From Casuarius casuarius (Eukaryota > Chordata > Aves > Casuariiformes > Casuariidae): DNA of 64,000 bases. The position numbers and the translations under genes were made by a program. Positions 25,201 to 40,200 of this stretch are shown here, piece after piece (the stretch's first letter is position 1; the number at the start of each line of letters is the position of its first letter). The stretch spans positions 1,809,935 through 1,873,934 of the forward strand of contig PTFA01000038.1 in assembly GCA_003342895.1 (NCBI GenBank). The letters are read 5' to 3'. The notes below the pieces were generated by a model. It was not told the DNA's origin. It saw only the letters and a list, made by a program, of their open reading frames with translations, and ran no database searches.

Positions 25201-28200
25201 CTGGGATTTTGGGAAGGGTTAGAGGTCTATGGGATACAAGGGGCTGGGTTTTCTGCAAGGCATTTCCTTCTTTACCTAGACAAATTGCACTGGGATCCAA
25301 ATGTTAGGGGTCATGCATGCAGAATGGCTTTTTCCATGATGTAAGCTATACCTTGTAGAGATTTTGCCTATTTCTGACAGACATTCCTATTTTTACCTGA
25401 GATAAAATAAGATTTTACATTAGGAGTTGTGCCATTCATAATACATTTTCAAAATAAATTGCAACAGGGACAGATCTTTGCTGTGAAATGGAGCCCTATA
25501 TACCCTTTGTTGTAAAAGTAATCAGAGATTTGGTATGTCAGGCTGGTTTTTAAAGTGCTATAATATATGGCTTACTGTCTGTATACTGTAGCAATTTGAG
25601 TATCTGAACAGTTGCTTTAACCTGGAAAAGTTCAGACAAGAACTTGTGATTTTTATGATCCCTTGATTTTTTGAATAGATATCTGCTACAGAATGAATGC
25701 ATCTTCTGACATACTGCTCTGTGGATTTAGTTCAGATCATAGGTAAGTGAATAATACATTTTTAGTACTTCATCTTTTTTCCACAAAATTTGTTTTTGTT
25801 TTATTTTTGCGCTGCTGAAGGAATGCTGATGATTTTTCAGGAGGTTGGAATGTGATTGTTTTTTAATAAATAAAAAATAGATATTTTACTTCAGGGAAGG
25901 AATGAAGTAAAATACTGTGATGTAGACAATTATGTATATGCTTCACTGCTAAACATCGGTAGTTTAATGATAATGTAGAATGATATAAAGGTGAAAGAGC
26001 AGTAGACAGCTGTGGGGTATTAAGAAACACTCTTCCTCTCTGTCAGTTTTTGAAAAGTAAACATTTGATCACTCCTTTCACAAGCATGTATTCAAGTTCT
26101 ATACACGTTTCCATTCTTTTCCTCTGTGTATTTGTTTGCATATACCTCACATTAGTGGAGAGTTTCTGTGTAGTCATACTATACCATGAACCTTGGACTC
26201 GTCAAATGACTTTACAGAATGTTCGATAGAAATTTGCCCTTGTGGCAGAATCAGATTGGGGAATAAAGAAGTGGACTTTCAGATGAACTGAACAAACCTA
26301 TATTGACATTGTGTAGTGGACGCTTTCAGATACAATTTAATAATGCAAATGTAAGTCGCATGCATTGTTTAACATTTCTTCTATGGTTAGTGAAGAGTGC
26401 CCAGAAAACTATAGCTGCCAGATGATTGGGAACAATCCTGACTTTGGGTACACAAGTTTTGATCATTTTGGCTGGGCCTTCCTTTCCTTATTCCGTCTGA
26501 TGACACAAGATTACTGGGAGCGTCTCTACAGACAAGTAGGTACTTTTACTAGCTGCTAAAATGGCCTTAGGCATGGATTCTACAGCTTTATGTCCACTAG
26601 AAAAATCTACATCTGTTTAAATACTACTGATATCAAATTTGTTTTAAAAACAATGTAAGTATTATGAAAGTTTCAAGTGGCTAAGTTACAACAACTTCTG
26701 CAGGTGACATGTATGAGAGCAATGATATAATGTGTAATTCTACCATGAATTACATGGTGGAACAGATGCTGTGGACAGTGAAAAGTTCTCATACTGCTCT
26801 CCATCCTTAGTCACATCTGATCTGTGTTCCAACTGATGAGTGTTTCAGTGCAATATAAGATCACAAAGATGTGCGCATGTCATGACAGATTTTGAAGGTT
26901 GTCATCTGTGGTCCTAGAAGATTAAGAATCTTTTTCGCATGTTAATGGGCTGAATAACCTGCTTACATGCTCAGAAAAGTTTATAGATTAAGGGAGGTAA
27001 AAGGCTTTATTGAACAACACCCTTGGATCAATAATTAGTAGTTAAATATTGTAATCATGTAACTACCAAAGGATATGGTTAAATAGCAGGTCCAATTAGT
27101 GAACTCACTGCTGCTGCAGGAACTATGAATCCTTACATACTCTGTTTCTCACTTTTTCAGTCTTAACTCCTCACCAAAGTTTTTGGCTCAGAACATACGC
27201 ACTTACATTTCAGACCATTTTTTGACAATTGGGACTAAACAAGTGAAGCACTTTTTTTGTTTTGGTTCAGGAAGTTGAATGCAACTTTCAAATTCTGGCT
27301 TTTGACAAAAATTGTATTTTGAGAACTCTCTGGAGCCCTTATGTCAATGCAGTGTTTATGCTAGAAGGGAAGTATCATCTGCCTTGTTCTGGAGCTTTCA
27401 TATGGTCCACTTTTTCCCAGTGACCTTCTGAGATTTTTTTTTTTTTCATGGATACATCATCTTTCTGCTATTTTGTGATCCGATAGCTTTTGTTTTTTAA
27501 TGTATAGAGCTTAATTTTGAGTGGTCTATTGTACTGTCATCTAAAAAAATTACTGTTTCTTATTCACTAATTATAGCATCTTTCAGGATTATTTAGGTAA
27601 TTCTAGCTCTCTTACATATTAGGGAGCTTTAATAGGTTTTTCAATAGTTACGTGTATGTATCTTTACAGCTAAAGTTGTCGTCTTATAACTTGAACTCTG
27701 ATGATTTTTTTCCTGATTTGCTGAGAGATGCTTCGTTTAATTTTAAGAATAGCTTTTTTTCATTCTTCTCAATTGCATGTGGCATCATTATGAGTGGTAG
27801 GTGGTCTGATACATAAGGAGAAAAATACTGTATGAACACAAAGAAATTTTTAAGATCTGAAATTTATTTACTCAAAGGCCAAAGGAAACCCTGACTAGAT
27901 GTATTTCCAGACCTTCTGTATAACCTAGATCAGAGGTAGATCCTGTAGTTTAAAGAAAACAGTGCAATACCTTGACGTTTGCATCACATAGGGGAAGAAA
28001 TTGTTTAAAGTTGGTTTCAAATTCTATTGTAAACCTTATTTTTTTAAGAATCTCTAACAACCTTTACTCTTTCCTCACAGACTATCCGTACATCTGGAAA
28101 GAACTCCATTTTATTTTTTCTGGGGGCCATCTTTTTATGCTCATTTTATCTCTTCAATCTGATCTTGGCTGTAGTAACTATGGCATATGAAGAGCAAAAC

Positions 28201-31200
28201 AAAGCCACTCTTGCTGAAACAGAGGCAAAGGAAAAATTACTTCAGGATGCCCAACAAATTCTAGAGAAAGAAAAGGTCTGTAAATTCTTACATGTAATAC
28301 ATAATATGCAGTACCTGTTCTTTTCTGTCTATGATTTAGGGGGATAAGGTTCTTGATTAAGTGTGTGCTTTTTACAGTACTTTCTCATATTTCATTTGTG
28401 CCTCTCTATGTGTACACATATATATATTTCTGAGATACAAATAAACAGCATCAGTCCAAGTTAAATAATATGAAGTCTTAGGGTTTGCAGACATAACATT
28501 ATATAATGAAACAACAATGGCTTGCAGGCAAGTATTTAGCTTTTCTGGTGTTGACAGGCTCCCACACTCTGTGGGTTGCCCCATTCTTGTATAGCTTGAC
28601 TATTGCTACATACAAGAATTCCTTTCCCTGGGTATAACTATCTTTTTGATATTTCTGCATGGTCTGATGAAGAAAATGTGAGTGGAGAGGTTTACATCCA
28701 TAAGAAAAATTGATATTTCTTCAGTTCTTCCAGGTTAGAACTTCTAATATTGAAAGATTTCAGGACTGATTAAAAATTCAAGCCTTCTGAGGGCCACTGT
28801 GCTTAACTATTTAAGGAGCCTCCTTTTGAGTAACTGTATGCAGCAGGTCTACTCATTGACACTTAGAGGAATAGTCTTTGTTTAGGCTAATGTCATTAGT
28901 TCCATATTAATGTAGAAAAGCATCCATAGACTGCACTAGTTTCTTTGCTCTTGGCTTAGAAGACTAATCACCTCAGATTTCTGCAGTTTCCGCTTCTTTT
29001 TGTCACAGTACTGCATAGATTCATTAATTCCTTATCCTATAAGGAACCAGGGATCACCTTGTTGCTTTTATTTTATTCCTGAGATGTGGAGACCAGAGCT
29101 GAGGTAACAATGTAGATTGAAATTCATTGATAAGAAGTCATTTATCTTCTTATTCTTTATAAAAAATACCTCTGGATTACTGCTAACAGTCAGAAAAGTC
29201 AGTCTTGCAAGAGCGCATATGAATACTCTCTCAATTTCATCATCAAGATGAAAGGCATCACCAATTAACAGGGTTCTTCCTATGTATCTGTGATGTTTCT
29301 CCATCTGTATTCTAGCTTGCTAAACTTTACTAATGCTTTTCTTCCTTCCATTTTTCTTTCTCTATGATTAGCAGTTAAGACAGCATTAATATCAGATTAT
29401 TTCAGGATTTAGTTTGAGCCCTCAGTCTTCTGTTGTCTTGGGCTCAAGGTCCTTTCCAAAGTAAGGAAAGGAGGAGTACAAGGATATACCTTACTATTCT
29501 GAGATTCAGATGCAAAGTGTAATTTCTAAAGTGGCAAATACAAACTTTAATTATAAGAGCTGATAAGTAATCCTTTATCTTTCAGTATAGCGAGTAGCGT
29601 TTTGTACTCTATCTTTTGAAGTAGTTTAATATTTGAAAACCGAAAATTGTTAATGTAAAGCAATCAAATAGCATAATAATTAAATTGTATTTGATCCTAG
29701 TCTATTCTCTGGTGTTAGCCTTGTACTAAAAGGATTTTTGCTGTTTGTTTTACAGATGATGGCTGGTGGAGGAAGTGATAAGACCTTGCATCTCAGATCT
29801 GAAATGTCAGTTGCTGACTTGGAAGTTTTAAAAGAAAAAGAGAATAAGGAAGAAAAGCCTATTTTAGAACAAAGCCTAATTTTAAGTGATCAAGGGAAGG
29901 AGGAACATATATTTCACTCACAGCCCGATCATTGCCAAAAAAAGCTTGTAAGTATTTGAAGTATAAGATGTATTCATTTGTCTTAACATGCAGTGTGATA
30001 ATTTGGTGACCAGAAAAGCCTTCTTTATTTGCAAAATGTTTCTTTCTACCTTCTTTCATGCATTGAATTGACCTTGTTTTATAACCAATTAGAATTTGGG
30101 ACCAGAGAGAGAGAGCGTTGTGTAGAGTTGAAGGGAAAGGAAAATTAGAAGTGGATGTCATTGGCATATTTCTGACGTATTACAGACCTCTGCACTTAAA
30201 AGTGTGCTAAGATTTGCCAGCATCTCTGTTGTGCTGCATAAAAAAAACATGGTACAAGAAACCGTAAGTGGAATCCACTTCTCTGGAGTATATTCTGCAA
30301 AGCTTAAACTACATTTTTATCCTTGCTAATGAATGCCTCTACATTCTTCGCATGAAGATTTCCAATTCCAGATCCAAGTGATTGTTCTGGTTGTAGTTTT
30401 ACCCAATGTGAATGTACTTACAGATTATCATTTGAAGACAAAAGGAGCTATTTATTAATTGCAAGGGTTCTTCAAGATGTCCACCTGTATGTTCACTTCC
30501 CCTCACTCCCTTGCATCACAGTTCTCACTTTGTCCTAATAATTTTATATTAAAATGAATTTCATATTAAAAAAGAAGACATAGAGCATAATTGAAGCGGT
30601 ATAAGGTGCTCTGATGTAGAATTCTACCATTAGACAAACATAATCTGCAACACTGAGAGAGAGTGGCTGTTTGTTTCACATTATAGCAACTACTGACAGT
30701 GCAAGCTCTGTGACTCTTCAAACAATATACTCTATACTTTAATCAAGAAAAGATGCTAAAGATGCCAAGTAAAAGAAAAAAAAGCATATCAGATCCAAAG
30801 CTTTTGGTAGAGCATCATCAGTTCCATGATGACTTGAATGGACTGATTTCTCTAGTGTGTTGAGATTTGTATTTTAACTCCCAGTTTGTTAGATGACTTC
30901 TCATTGACACTTATTTAACTCAGATAAGGAAAGATGACGAATACTAACCAGTTCAGTTTTGACAGATGCTCTTAAGCTTTCTAAAAGCACCACCAGCTCT
31001 GAAAGCTTCTGAACAGACATGAATTTCAACAAGAAGACTTTGAGGACCTTAGGCTGGTAGTCAAATTTTTACAAGTTTCTCTCCTCCAAGAGACCAGATA
31101 TCACAGAAAGGAATGAGAGGCCGAGTTGCACTGCTAACTGGGATATGATTAGAATAATCTACTTGGGTCTTTCAGATTCTGAAAAAAATACAGGTAGAAA

Positions 31201-34200
31201 AACAGACATTTTAGCGTTCTATTTTAGATTCATTTTATATGTCTATTCTATGCCTATGTCTGTTCTATTCAGTCAGCTAAGTTTTGCTTAGCTTTCGAAG
31301 TCATTAAAATACCAGAGAGACGAAAAGAAACTAATATCAACCACCTAAGGCCAATGATATCAGTTCCATTCCCTGAATAACAGTCTCATAGAAAATGTTC
31401 ATAAAGATCACATTATGGTAAAAGTCTGAAGTAATGATATGGCCTGTCTTTGGAAATGTACCCTCTCCGCAAAAACAAAATGAAACAAATTACACTGTTA
31501 GGCTGGATGCTTAAAGTGGATACTGTTGTACCATGCATTACAGTATGGCCAATCAGTAACTCCCTGCCAACTGGTGGCTTTAATTACATCCTCTCTGATA
31601 CTTAATTCTTTGTTCTCTCTGTTCGTCTCTGCCTCAAAGAGTCTCGCCTTTTCTTTGCAGTCGGTGTTTTACAAAAAAAAATATGAAATGTGTGTTGGGA
31701 GGGAGAGTTTAATATGTCGTGGACTGAATCTTGGAACGTTTTGACTTGTCTGTTTTTCAGTGCACATCAGGAACACTGAATGATGTTTAGCAATCAGTAA
31801 ATTCTTACCAAAAACATAGGTAATCCCATTCCTAGTTTAAAGCTGTTTGATGTTTGTATAGGCTTAAAAGTAGATAGGCCGAAAATGGCCCAGCAAACCA
31901 ATAATTATGATTCAGTGAATAGCTATTGTTAATATTGACTATTAATTATTATATAGTAAAAATTGATGATTAATAGTTAAATAATCAATAACTGATTCAA
32001 ACTGATCTTCAGTGTTCATTTCATGTGTTCGTTTTCTCAGTCACTGCAAAGATGTAACATTTTTTTTTCCTTTGCTCTCCTATTAATGATTTACGTACTT
32101 ATGTAATGAAATAATTACTGTTGCTAAGTATTTTCAGAAGGAAAAATCATCTTGAAGAATATTATTTTTTAATGAAGTGTCTTTTGCCTTCATGTGATAT
32201 GTGTGTATTGTTTTGTTTTACACTCTTTCTTCAAGGTAAGGCTTCGTTACAATGTATGTAAGGAGGCCCATTTATATTATGCTGTACGTAATTTTTATAT
32301 TGCCAAACATTCATCCATGTTTGCTTGTTATATTATTTTCTATTGTCTTTCTAACCAAAGAGGCAAATATTACTATCCTATGAATTGTCAGTGGACTCTA
32401 TTAATGATCCCTTTCGAAGACAGAGGTTAATGAGTGCAGCCACTGTTATTACAGATAATTTGGGTAAGTCGCTCTTTAGTGTTTTTCCTACAGTGACTGT
32501 GTAACTTGACCTAAGAGATCAAAATGTTATAATCAGCATTATTTTAAAAGTCACTAGAGGAAATTATGCTGCAAACAAATGTAAATTTCAATAAAACAAA
32601 TATACTGATATCTCACATAACTGCAGCTGTAACTTGGATGTACCAAGGGTAAATCATGCCTGACCAACCTGATTGCTCTGTGCAATAAAATGACTAGTTT
32701 TGTGGATGAGAGGTGAGCGGTAGATGTCATTTCCCTTGACCCTAGGAAGGCTTTCAACACTGTCTCCCACAATATTTTTGTATGCAAGTTAGGGTGTTAA
32801 GGTCTGGATGGGTGGACAACCAGATGGGCAAAAAAATGGTTTGGCAAGTGAGCTCAGATGGCTGCATGAGCCAGAAATGTGCCCTGGCAGCAGCAATGGC
32901 TAACAGCATTCTGGACTATATTAAAAGGTGCATAGACAGGAGATTGAGGGAAGGGATTATGGCCCTTAATCAGCACTTGTTAGACCACACCTAGAATACT
33001 GCATCCAGTTTTGCCTCCCCCCACCCCTTCCAGTACAAGAAATACATTGGTAAACTAGAGCGAGTTTAGCAGACGGCCACCAAGATGGTTGGGAGCTGGA
33101 GCACTTGCCCTGTGAGGAGGCCACTCTTCTCAATGGTGTATGGTAGGAAGATGAGAGAAAATAGACATAGAGAGAAAGAAGAGAGTTTCAAACTATATAT
33201 AAGGACAAGCTTTTACCATGAAGACAGTCAAACAAATCGTGCAGTCTCTGACCTCATGGCTGACCCTGCTTTGAGCAGAGGGTTGGACTAGAGACCCTTG
33301 AGGTCCCTTCCAACTTGAATTATCCTATGGTCCTGTGCTCAACTATGGGACATCAAAGTATGGGGAACACAGAAATTATTTGTTTAGAAAACTGAATTGC
33401 TGTGTTATTTCTTCCTTTACTGTAAGAAATTTATTCTATAACCTATTTTATTTCAGATGTCTTAGTATTACTAGTTAGCTACAAGCATGAAAGCTTTATT
33501 TTACCTTGGAATTCTTTTAAAGCCATGCAACATCTGTGACTGCACATATGCAACTCGCAGAGAACAAGTTGTCTTTTCCTAGAAACAGCTAAGTTCTTTC
33601 TCCTTAGTGCAGATATTTTATCATCCTTAAAGCATATGAAGAGGTGGGTGATATCAGCTGTTTTTGTAATTATGAGATTTGTTGATGGTATCCTTTAAAT
33701 AGCCTGTGACTGGTTTGTGTAGAATGAATGAAACATGGCTTTATGTATGCTTTTAATAATGATATTATTCTGCTCACAGGTGACTAAAGTTTTTTTCAGT
33801 CTTTTCTATTATTGATTGTCTTCTTGCTGTGAGATTCCACATAAGATAACTTGTATGTCACTTTGCCCTTTGTCATTTAGAATTACAGGAGTCAAAACTG
33901 AAATGCCCTTCATTTTTGAAACGTTTCGCTCAAAGGTACCTAATTTGGGATTGTTGCCCATTCTGGCTAGCAGTCAAAGAGAAGGTGAAATTGGTAATAT
34001 TGGATCCATTTGTTGATCTCTTAATCATGATTTGCATTATGGTGAATACTTTATTCCTGGCTCTGGAGTACCCTGGGATGACAGAACCTTATAAGAATAT
34101 GATTTATACAAGTGATAAGGTAAGTTAGGTCTACCTTAGAGTCAGTATGGAGTTACAACCCCATATTCATAGTGGGATGGTCCTAATGGCAGACATACTC

Positions 34201-37200
34201 TTTCAGTGACTTTATGCTGATTTCTTTCTCCTCTTTCCAGGTCTTCACTGTCATTTTTGCAGCAGAAATGGTCTTGAAAATCATCGCTCTAGATCCCTAC
34301 CACTATTTTCAGCAAAAATGGAATATTTTTGATAGTGTGACTGTTATGATTGGCCTAATAAGCTTTAAATCAAATTTGTCGTTTTTCAGGCTGGTAATGA
34401 TTTTTTTATTCTTTTTAAGAAAATAGTACATGCTTTGTATATTTTTGTAGAAAGTTTTCAGTGAAATGCTTTCCCTCAAATTATTTTACTGATGGATCTG
34501 TTAAATAAGTACTCTGTGTTTAGTGTATAGTAAGCCAAAATGAATGTTAAATTAGAATGAATTTTAAGTGTATGTTAAAGAATATATTTACTATGTTTAT
34601 CATGTTGGGTACACTGGATACTACAAATCCTCTGGCACGGTGCTCCCCCTTGGAGATTTGACATAGCATGGAGTTCTCTAATTCTCTGTTGGTTCTATGC
34701 AAGGATGGATATCAGCTCCAATGTTTCAGATCTTCAATCTGGAAAAGATACTGTTTGGGTGCTTTCATGAGTTTAAGCATACCAAAGGTTCCTTTGCTAC
34801 ATGGTCTTTCCTTTTGGGTTGAAATTTGAAAAATAACCTAGCATTCCTTAAGACTTTCTTCTTGTTAGGTAAAAAGAGAAATAGTTCTGATACATCTATG
34901 TATAATGTCATTTTTTTGCTTGTACCTTTACTGTATATTCAAAATCTTATATGCTATATGTACTGATGGTTGTAATGTTCTTCCTAGCTTTTCAGAGTCA
35001 GCACACTTAAAAATTCAATTGAATTCTGTTTCTGCTTGCATATCATAATGGAGAGTGTTAACAGTCCTTTATACCTGTGCAAACCCCTCTGAAGGCAGTG
35101 GGGTGAAGGCTAATTTGACTTAAAAATGCTTTTTACTCATAAGGGTGCATCACATCTTGCTTTTCAGATCCTTATTTGAGTCTGTTGGGTGAGAGGTAGA
35201 AAAAAATCCTCTTTCATTTGTGATCTCACTACATTTGATTTATTCCAAAACACAGTCGTTTGATAAACCAGGCTCTTCTAAGTACCTAGAAGCCACCTGA
35301 TTTTTTTATTTACAAATAGACTTATGCATGCTCATATCTCACTGGGCATGTGCAGTTTGAAAGCTTCCTTTGGCAGGGCTGTGATCTCAGCAACAATTAC
35401 CTTCTGAGTTTAAGCACGGCATTTTTGGATTAGAACTAGCTGGCATGCAGTGCAGGCATAACAAGTGCAGGCATATCAAAATTCATATTATAATCTGATA
35501 ATCCCAGGTGTGAATTGCAGACCTGTTAACATCCAGTATTTGGGGCCAAGTTATGAAGGTGTATTTAAGCATGGCCTTTTCAGAAGTACAGGCAGTCTCA
35601 TAAATACGGAAGCTGTTTTTTTTCTGTGCGCTATGCTACATATACAGTATTCTGCCACTCACGTTATTCTCTTGTGTTTTGTTTACAGGTCAGAATCTTC
35701 AAATTGGCAAAGTCCTGGCCAGCCTTAAATACTCTGATGAAAATAATTTTGAATTCAGTTGCTGCTCTGGGTAACCTCACTCTGGTTTTGGTTATCACTA
35801 TATTTATTTTTGCTGTAGTAGGAAAGCAGGTTTTAGGCAAATGCTATGAGGAAAACTACCACAAAATAAGTGTTGACAAGAATTTACGCTGGCATATGAA
35901 GGATTTTTTTCATTCATTTCTAATTATATTCCGAATTTTATGTGGAGAATGGATTGAGATGATGTGGGAATGTATGCGAGTGGCTGAACAAGGGCTGTGT
36001 CTTCCCATTTTCTTGCTAGTCCTGGTGATAGGAAACCTAGTGGTGAGTCTCAGCTGTTTTTCTGTTTCTACTGGATGCATCCAGATACACTGACATCTTT
36101 TTTTTCTGGGGCGAACATCATTATTTAAAGAGTATTCACACAATTCTTGTTTCTGGGTGTTAGTTTATGTTTTATTCTTTTTTTCTTTTCTTTTTTCTTC
36201 TTTCTGCCCCTCCCGTTTGCTCATGAGAGTTAACCATTAGTTAAAATGCTCAAAATAATTCCTTCTAGCCAGCGCATAGAAGTGCAGTGCCTTTGTTAAT
36301 TAGGCGTCATATTTCTTTCTTTTTTCTTGCTAGCAACAAATAACCCAGCTGCTCGGTGCTTGTAACGATTACTGACTTATTGTTACAGTATCAACATGTT
36401 ACACTACCCAGGTTTTTTGGTCTGCATGATTTATATTACTTATACTGGCTTATATGAGCTGTTTTCTTCTTCTTGTCCATCTTGCGTGTATTCTTTCTTT
36501 CTCAAATTGCCACACTCTTTTGTCATTATGAAGCATTGTTCCATTGTGTTTTAATGGCTCCAAATATATCAAACCTATTCAGTAGAGAATTTGTTAGGCA
36601 ATACAGTATAAATTCATAAAAGACAAGGATAAGTTCTCAAGAAACTATCTAGTCTGTTTCTGTCTCCCAAGATAGGATCAGTTATGTCTTTGTCAGTCCT
36701 ATTTTTAAAAGTCTCCCTATACAATCTTTTTGTTACTCTTCCTCCTAGAAAGTTTTTCCATAAAGCACAGCCTAAATCTCCCTTAATGCGTTTAAACCCA
36801 TTACAGTTTGTTCCATCTGCAGTAATCATGTCTTTTTTTTTTTTTTTTTTTTTTGGCCTTTCTTCCCAAGAATCTCAAACTTCCTGGACAATTGAAAATC
36901 TTGGTATACCTTTCTTTTCAAGGAGACACTTTGGTAAAATCCTCCATTACCATGAGCATTCAGTCTCATCCGTTACTTAATGGAAGAAGACATTTTTTCC
37001 TCTGCTTGGTTTGTTGATCTATAGCAAATACTTGTTTGGTGGCAGTGTTATTAAAATTTGTCTCTCTCCACTGTTTTGCAACAGCTTTTCTACCTCCTCT
37101 TCCATTATAGACATCAGAACATGTGAAAATATCTTTGATATACCCAGAACCACACTTCTTTCATTTTTGTTTTGCCTTTCCTTCTTGAAGAAGCCATACC

Positions 37201-40200
37201 ATACTACATCAATCTTCCCATATAACAGAAAATAATTTTATTACAGTGGTTGAAAAGAGTTTGAGATTTTTTAACTAAGGAAGGTTTTTTGAAATGTTAT
37301 TTCTGTTAGAAGCAGTAGTGTCTCCAACTTACTTTTAACTATTTTAAGGTGCTCAACCTATTCATCGCATTGCTGCTGAGTTCATTCAGTATTGACTCTT
37401 CAATGGGACAAGAGGAAACTGGAAAAAAGACCAAATGTCAGATTGCCATTTCTCGGATTCACAAGGGCCTGCAGTCTCTGAAACAGAGAATTTTGGATCA
37501 TTGTGGCAAAATAATGAAACGAAGTCTCAAAACAGGAACCAAAACGACTGTGGTGAAAACTTCTGCCAAAGACTTAGACAAAAATAACTGTGCCATGGCA
37601 GCTGTCAGAAAGGATGTAGAAAACTATTGCTTTGACATTGGGTTTTACAGTAATGAAGAGAGTTCCTCAGTGACAAGGAAATATGAAGAATTTTTAATGA
37701 ACGATAGTATCTCTGTTCCCATTGCAGTACCAGAGACTTATAGTGATGAAGGTGATAATGAGCAGAGTATATGCACAACAGTGGAATACAAAAACAGGGT
37801 AAGAAATATTAATGTTTTGAAAATTTTTTGTGGCTTGCACCTGCAAATATGATTTGCAAGACTCAACAGTAAACTTCATAGATGTCATAGATGCCTAGTG
37901 TCATTTAGGATGCCCAAGAGTATTCCATATCGCTTACAACTGCAGCTCCAAAAAGGCACCAGTCTTTTATAAGACCTGTGATATATTTAACTATGCCATG
38001 CGTATGTCTTAGATACCCTCAGGTATCCTAAAAGACACCAGGCATTTACGGGTAAGTGGCTGAATCAAACCCTTTGTGTTCTTGCTGCATATCTGTAGTA
38101 CTTGTACGTCTCCCGCTTTTCCGCTTCATGTTTTCTCCCTTCATGCTTTCTTGATCTTTTTTTACCTTCTTTTTGTTTCTTTTATTACTTCTAATGATGT
38201 GAAATACTTTTAATAAAATGGAATTTTGCCTGATTACTTTCCTTTGAGAAGGGTAGTGTGTCTCAATGGAATTCTGTTCATGACAGCATCATTACTTTTA
38301 TTAAAAGATGCAATGTGATTGCCTAGACAGGATCTGAATGCTGGTTTGCATACACCCACCAATGATATGTCTGCATGAAGGCATTTGAGTTCAGAATCAT
38401 TTGGCCATTCTCTGAGATGCTTATTCCCATATAAGTATTCTTGCGTCTGGAAGGTAAGGGTGATAGCTTTCAGCCTATCAATAGTAGAAGTAAGTATGAA
38501 ACATCCAGCAGTAGTTTCAGCTCAGCTCAGGAGACAAGGAGCACAGGTTAGTTTCATTTAGAACCCTGCCTTGTTGGCAGGCAGTAGTACTAACAAGTGA
38601 CAAGTTCCAATAAACCACCTTTGCAATTTTTTGTCAGGAAGTGAACAAAAAAATGTTATTAACCTACATTCAGACTTGTATGTAAAGGATAGCCTAATAG
38701 AAGCTTGCTCATGCAACAGAGGAAGAATGAGCTTCTTTGCAGGTGCTTCACATAAAACAAGATACAAAACCTCTTATGAAAAATTGCTTATGAGTTTTAT
38801 TTAAGTCATGTTATGCATTTACATTTATTTTTCCTACCCCACCTTCAAGTAGATATGAGATATTATGAGATGTTGCAGGTAGTGCTTTTCTTCATAGATA
38901 AAAGCAATGGTGTTGCCTACAATGTAATTCAGAGAGGTGATTTCAGCTGATGTACACATATTCAGGCTGGCTACGCATGGGTACAGGTAGCTATGTGTAT
39001 ATGTGAGTAGTGAGCTCATGTGGGGCACCATGCTGTGATGACTGTACTACCTAGATTATCGTGTTTAAGGTTATATTTTATGAATGTTGGTCACATGTTA
39101 TGATTGTGGTATCAACACACTCTAAATAAATCAGAGCAGGTATTTGGGATAAAAGTGCACAGTAACCTAGCGTTACGTGATGGGAGAAATGTCAAAAGCA
39201 GATGCTGTTTTTGGTTGAATTGTCATGTGGCCAGTGTGTAGGTGGACTACTAGGATCTATTTCTTATGTTTTTGGTTACAAGATGACTGCAGTATTCGAA
39301 ACTGAGGAAGAAATCATTATTTTATCAGCTTTTTTAGGGATATTCGTTTCATTTTCTGTGAAAAGAAAAATATTCTGAATCTTTTTTTTTTAGATGCTTT
39401 GGATTCTGTTAGAGAAATTTGACTGTAAGAATGACTCCCAGGAAAAAAAATGTGGAAAATAAACTTTTTTGCATTATTTCATGCAGGGAGACCAATTAAG
39501 ACATAGAGAGTGGTGCAAAACTTCAAGTGGCTGCAGTCAGTTTTCTGAGACTTCGGAAATCGTGAGTGTTTTTTCAGAAACGCAACAAAATAAAGAGCAG
39601 AAAGAGGTAAGCATAACTTCTATTTTTATGAATATGCTAGACAGGAAAATTGTTCCAGTGGTTGTCTCATTCAGCAGTGACAGGACAAATGGGTTTCCAA
39701 ACAGTAGCTATAATTAATGTGGAAGACAGTGCATCTCTTGAAAGTAAATAATACTTTAGAATGTGGAAGTTTGTGTCCCACAAACATCCGTGGCTACCAG
39801 TATAACTTAATATGTGATTTCGTACAAGGTGAGTCGAAAGGAATTAGTCCAGAAGCACACTTCCTTGAAATGTATCTTGTATGTGCTATTCATTTTTATA
39901 GATAATTGCTTTTGCTGTCAACCTTGGATGTAAAAGTTTGTTCTCTTGAAATGTTCCCAAAACAACTGTACCTTTTCTGATCTAGAAAATTAGTTTACTC
40001 TAATATGATACATTTCCACATAAGAAAAGGTCATGATTCACCTCCAAGTGACCCAGAAAATTAAATGGAAGTTCAGTGAGTCTCTGGATTACTATCTCCA
40101 AAAAGCAAACAACTTTAATATTAAACTGTTTTTAGATACAGTTGCCTAAACTTTCATATAATCTAAATTACAGTGTTTTGTTATATTAGGTATAAGTTTA

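Noticed and set aside
32782..33291. Open frames within intron 11
   Set aside because: They fall inside a decayed CR1 element and do not match an intact ORF2.
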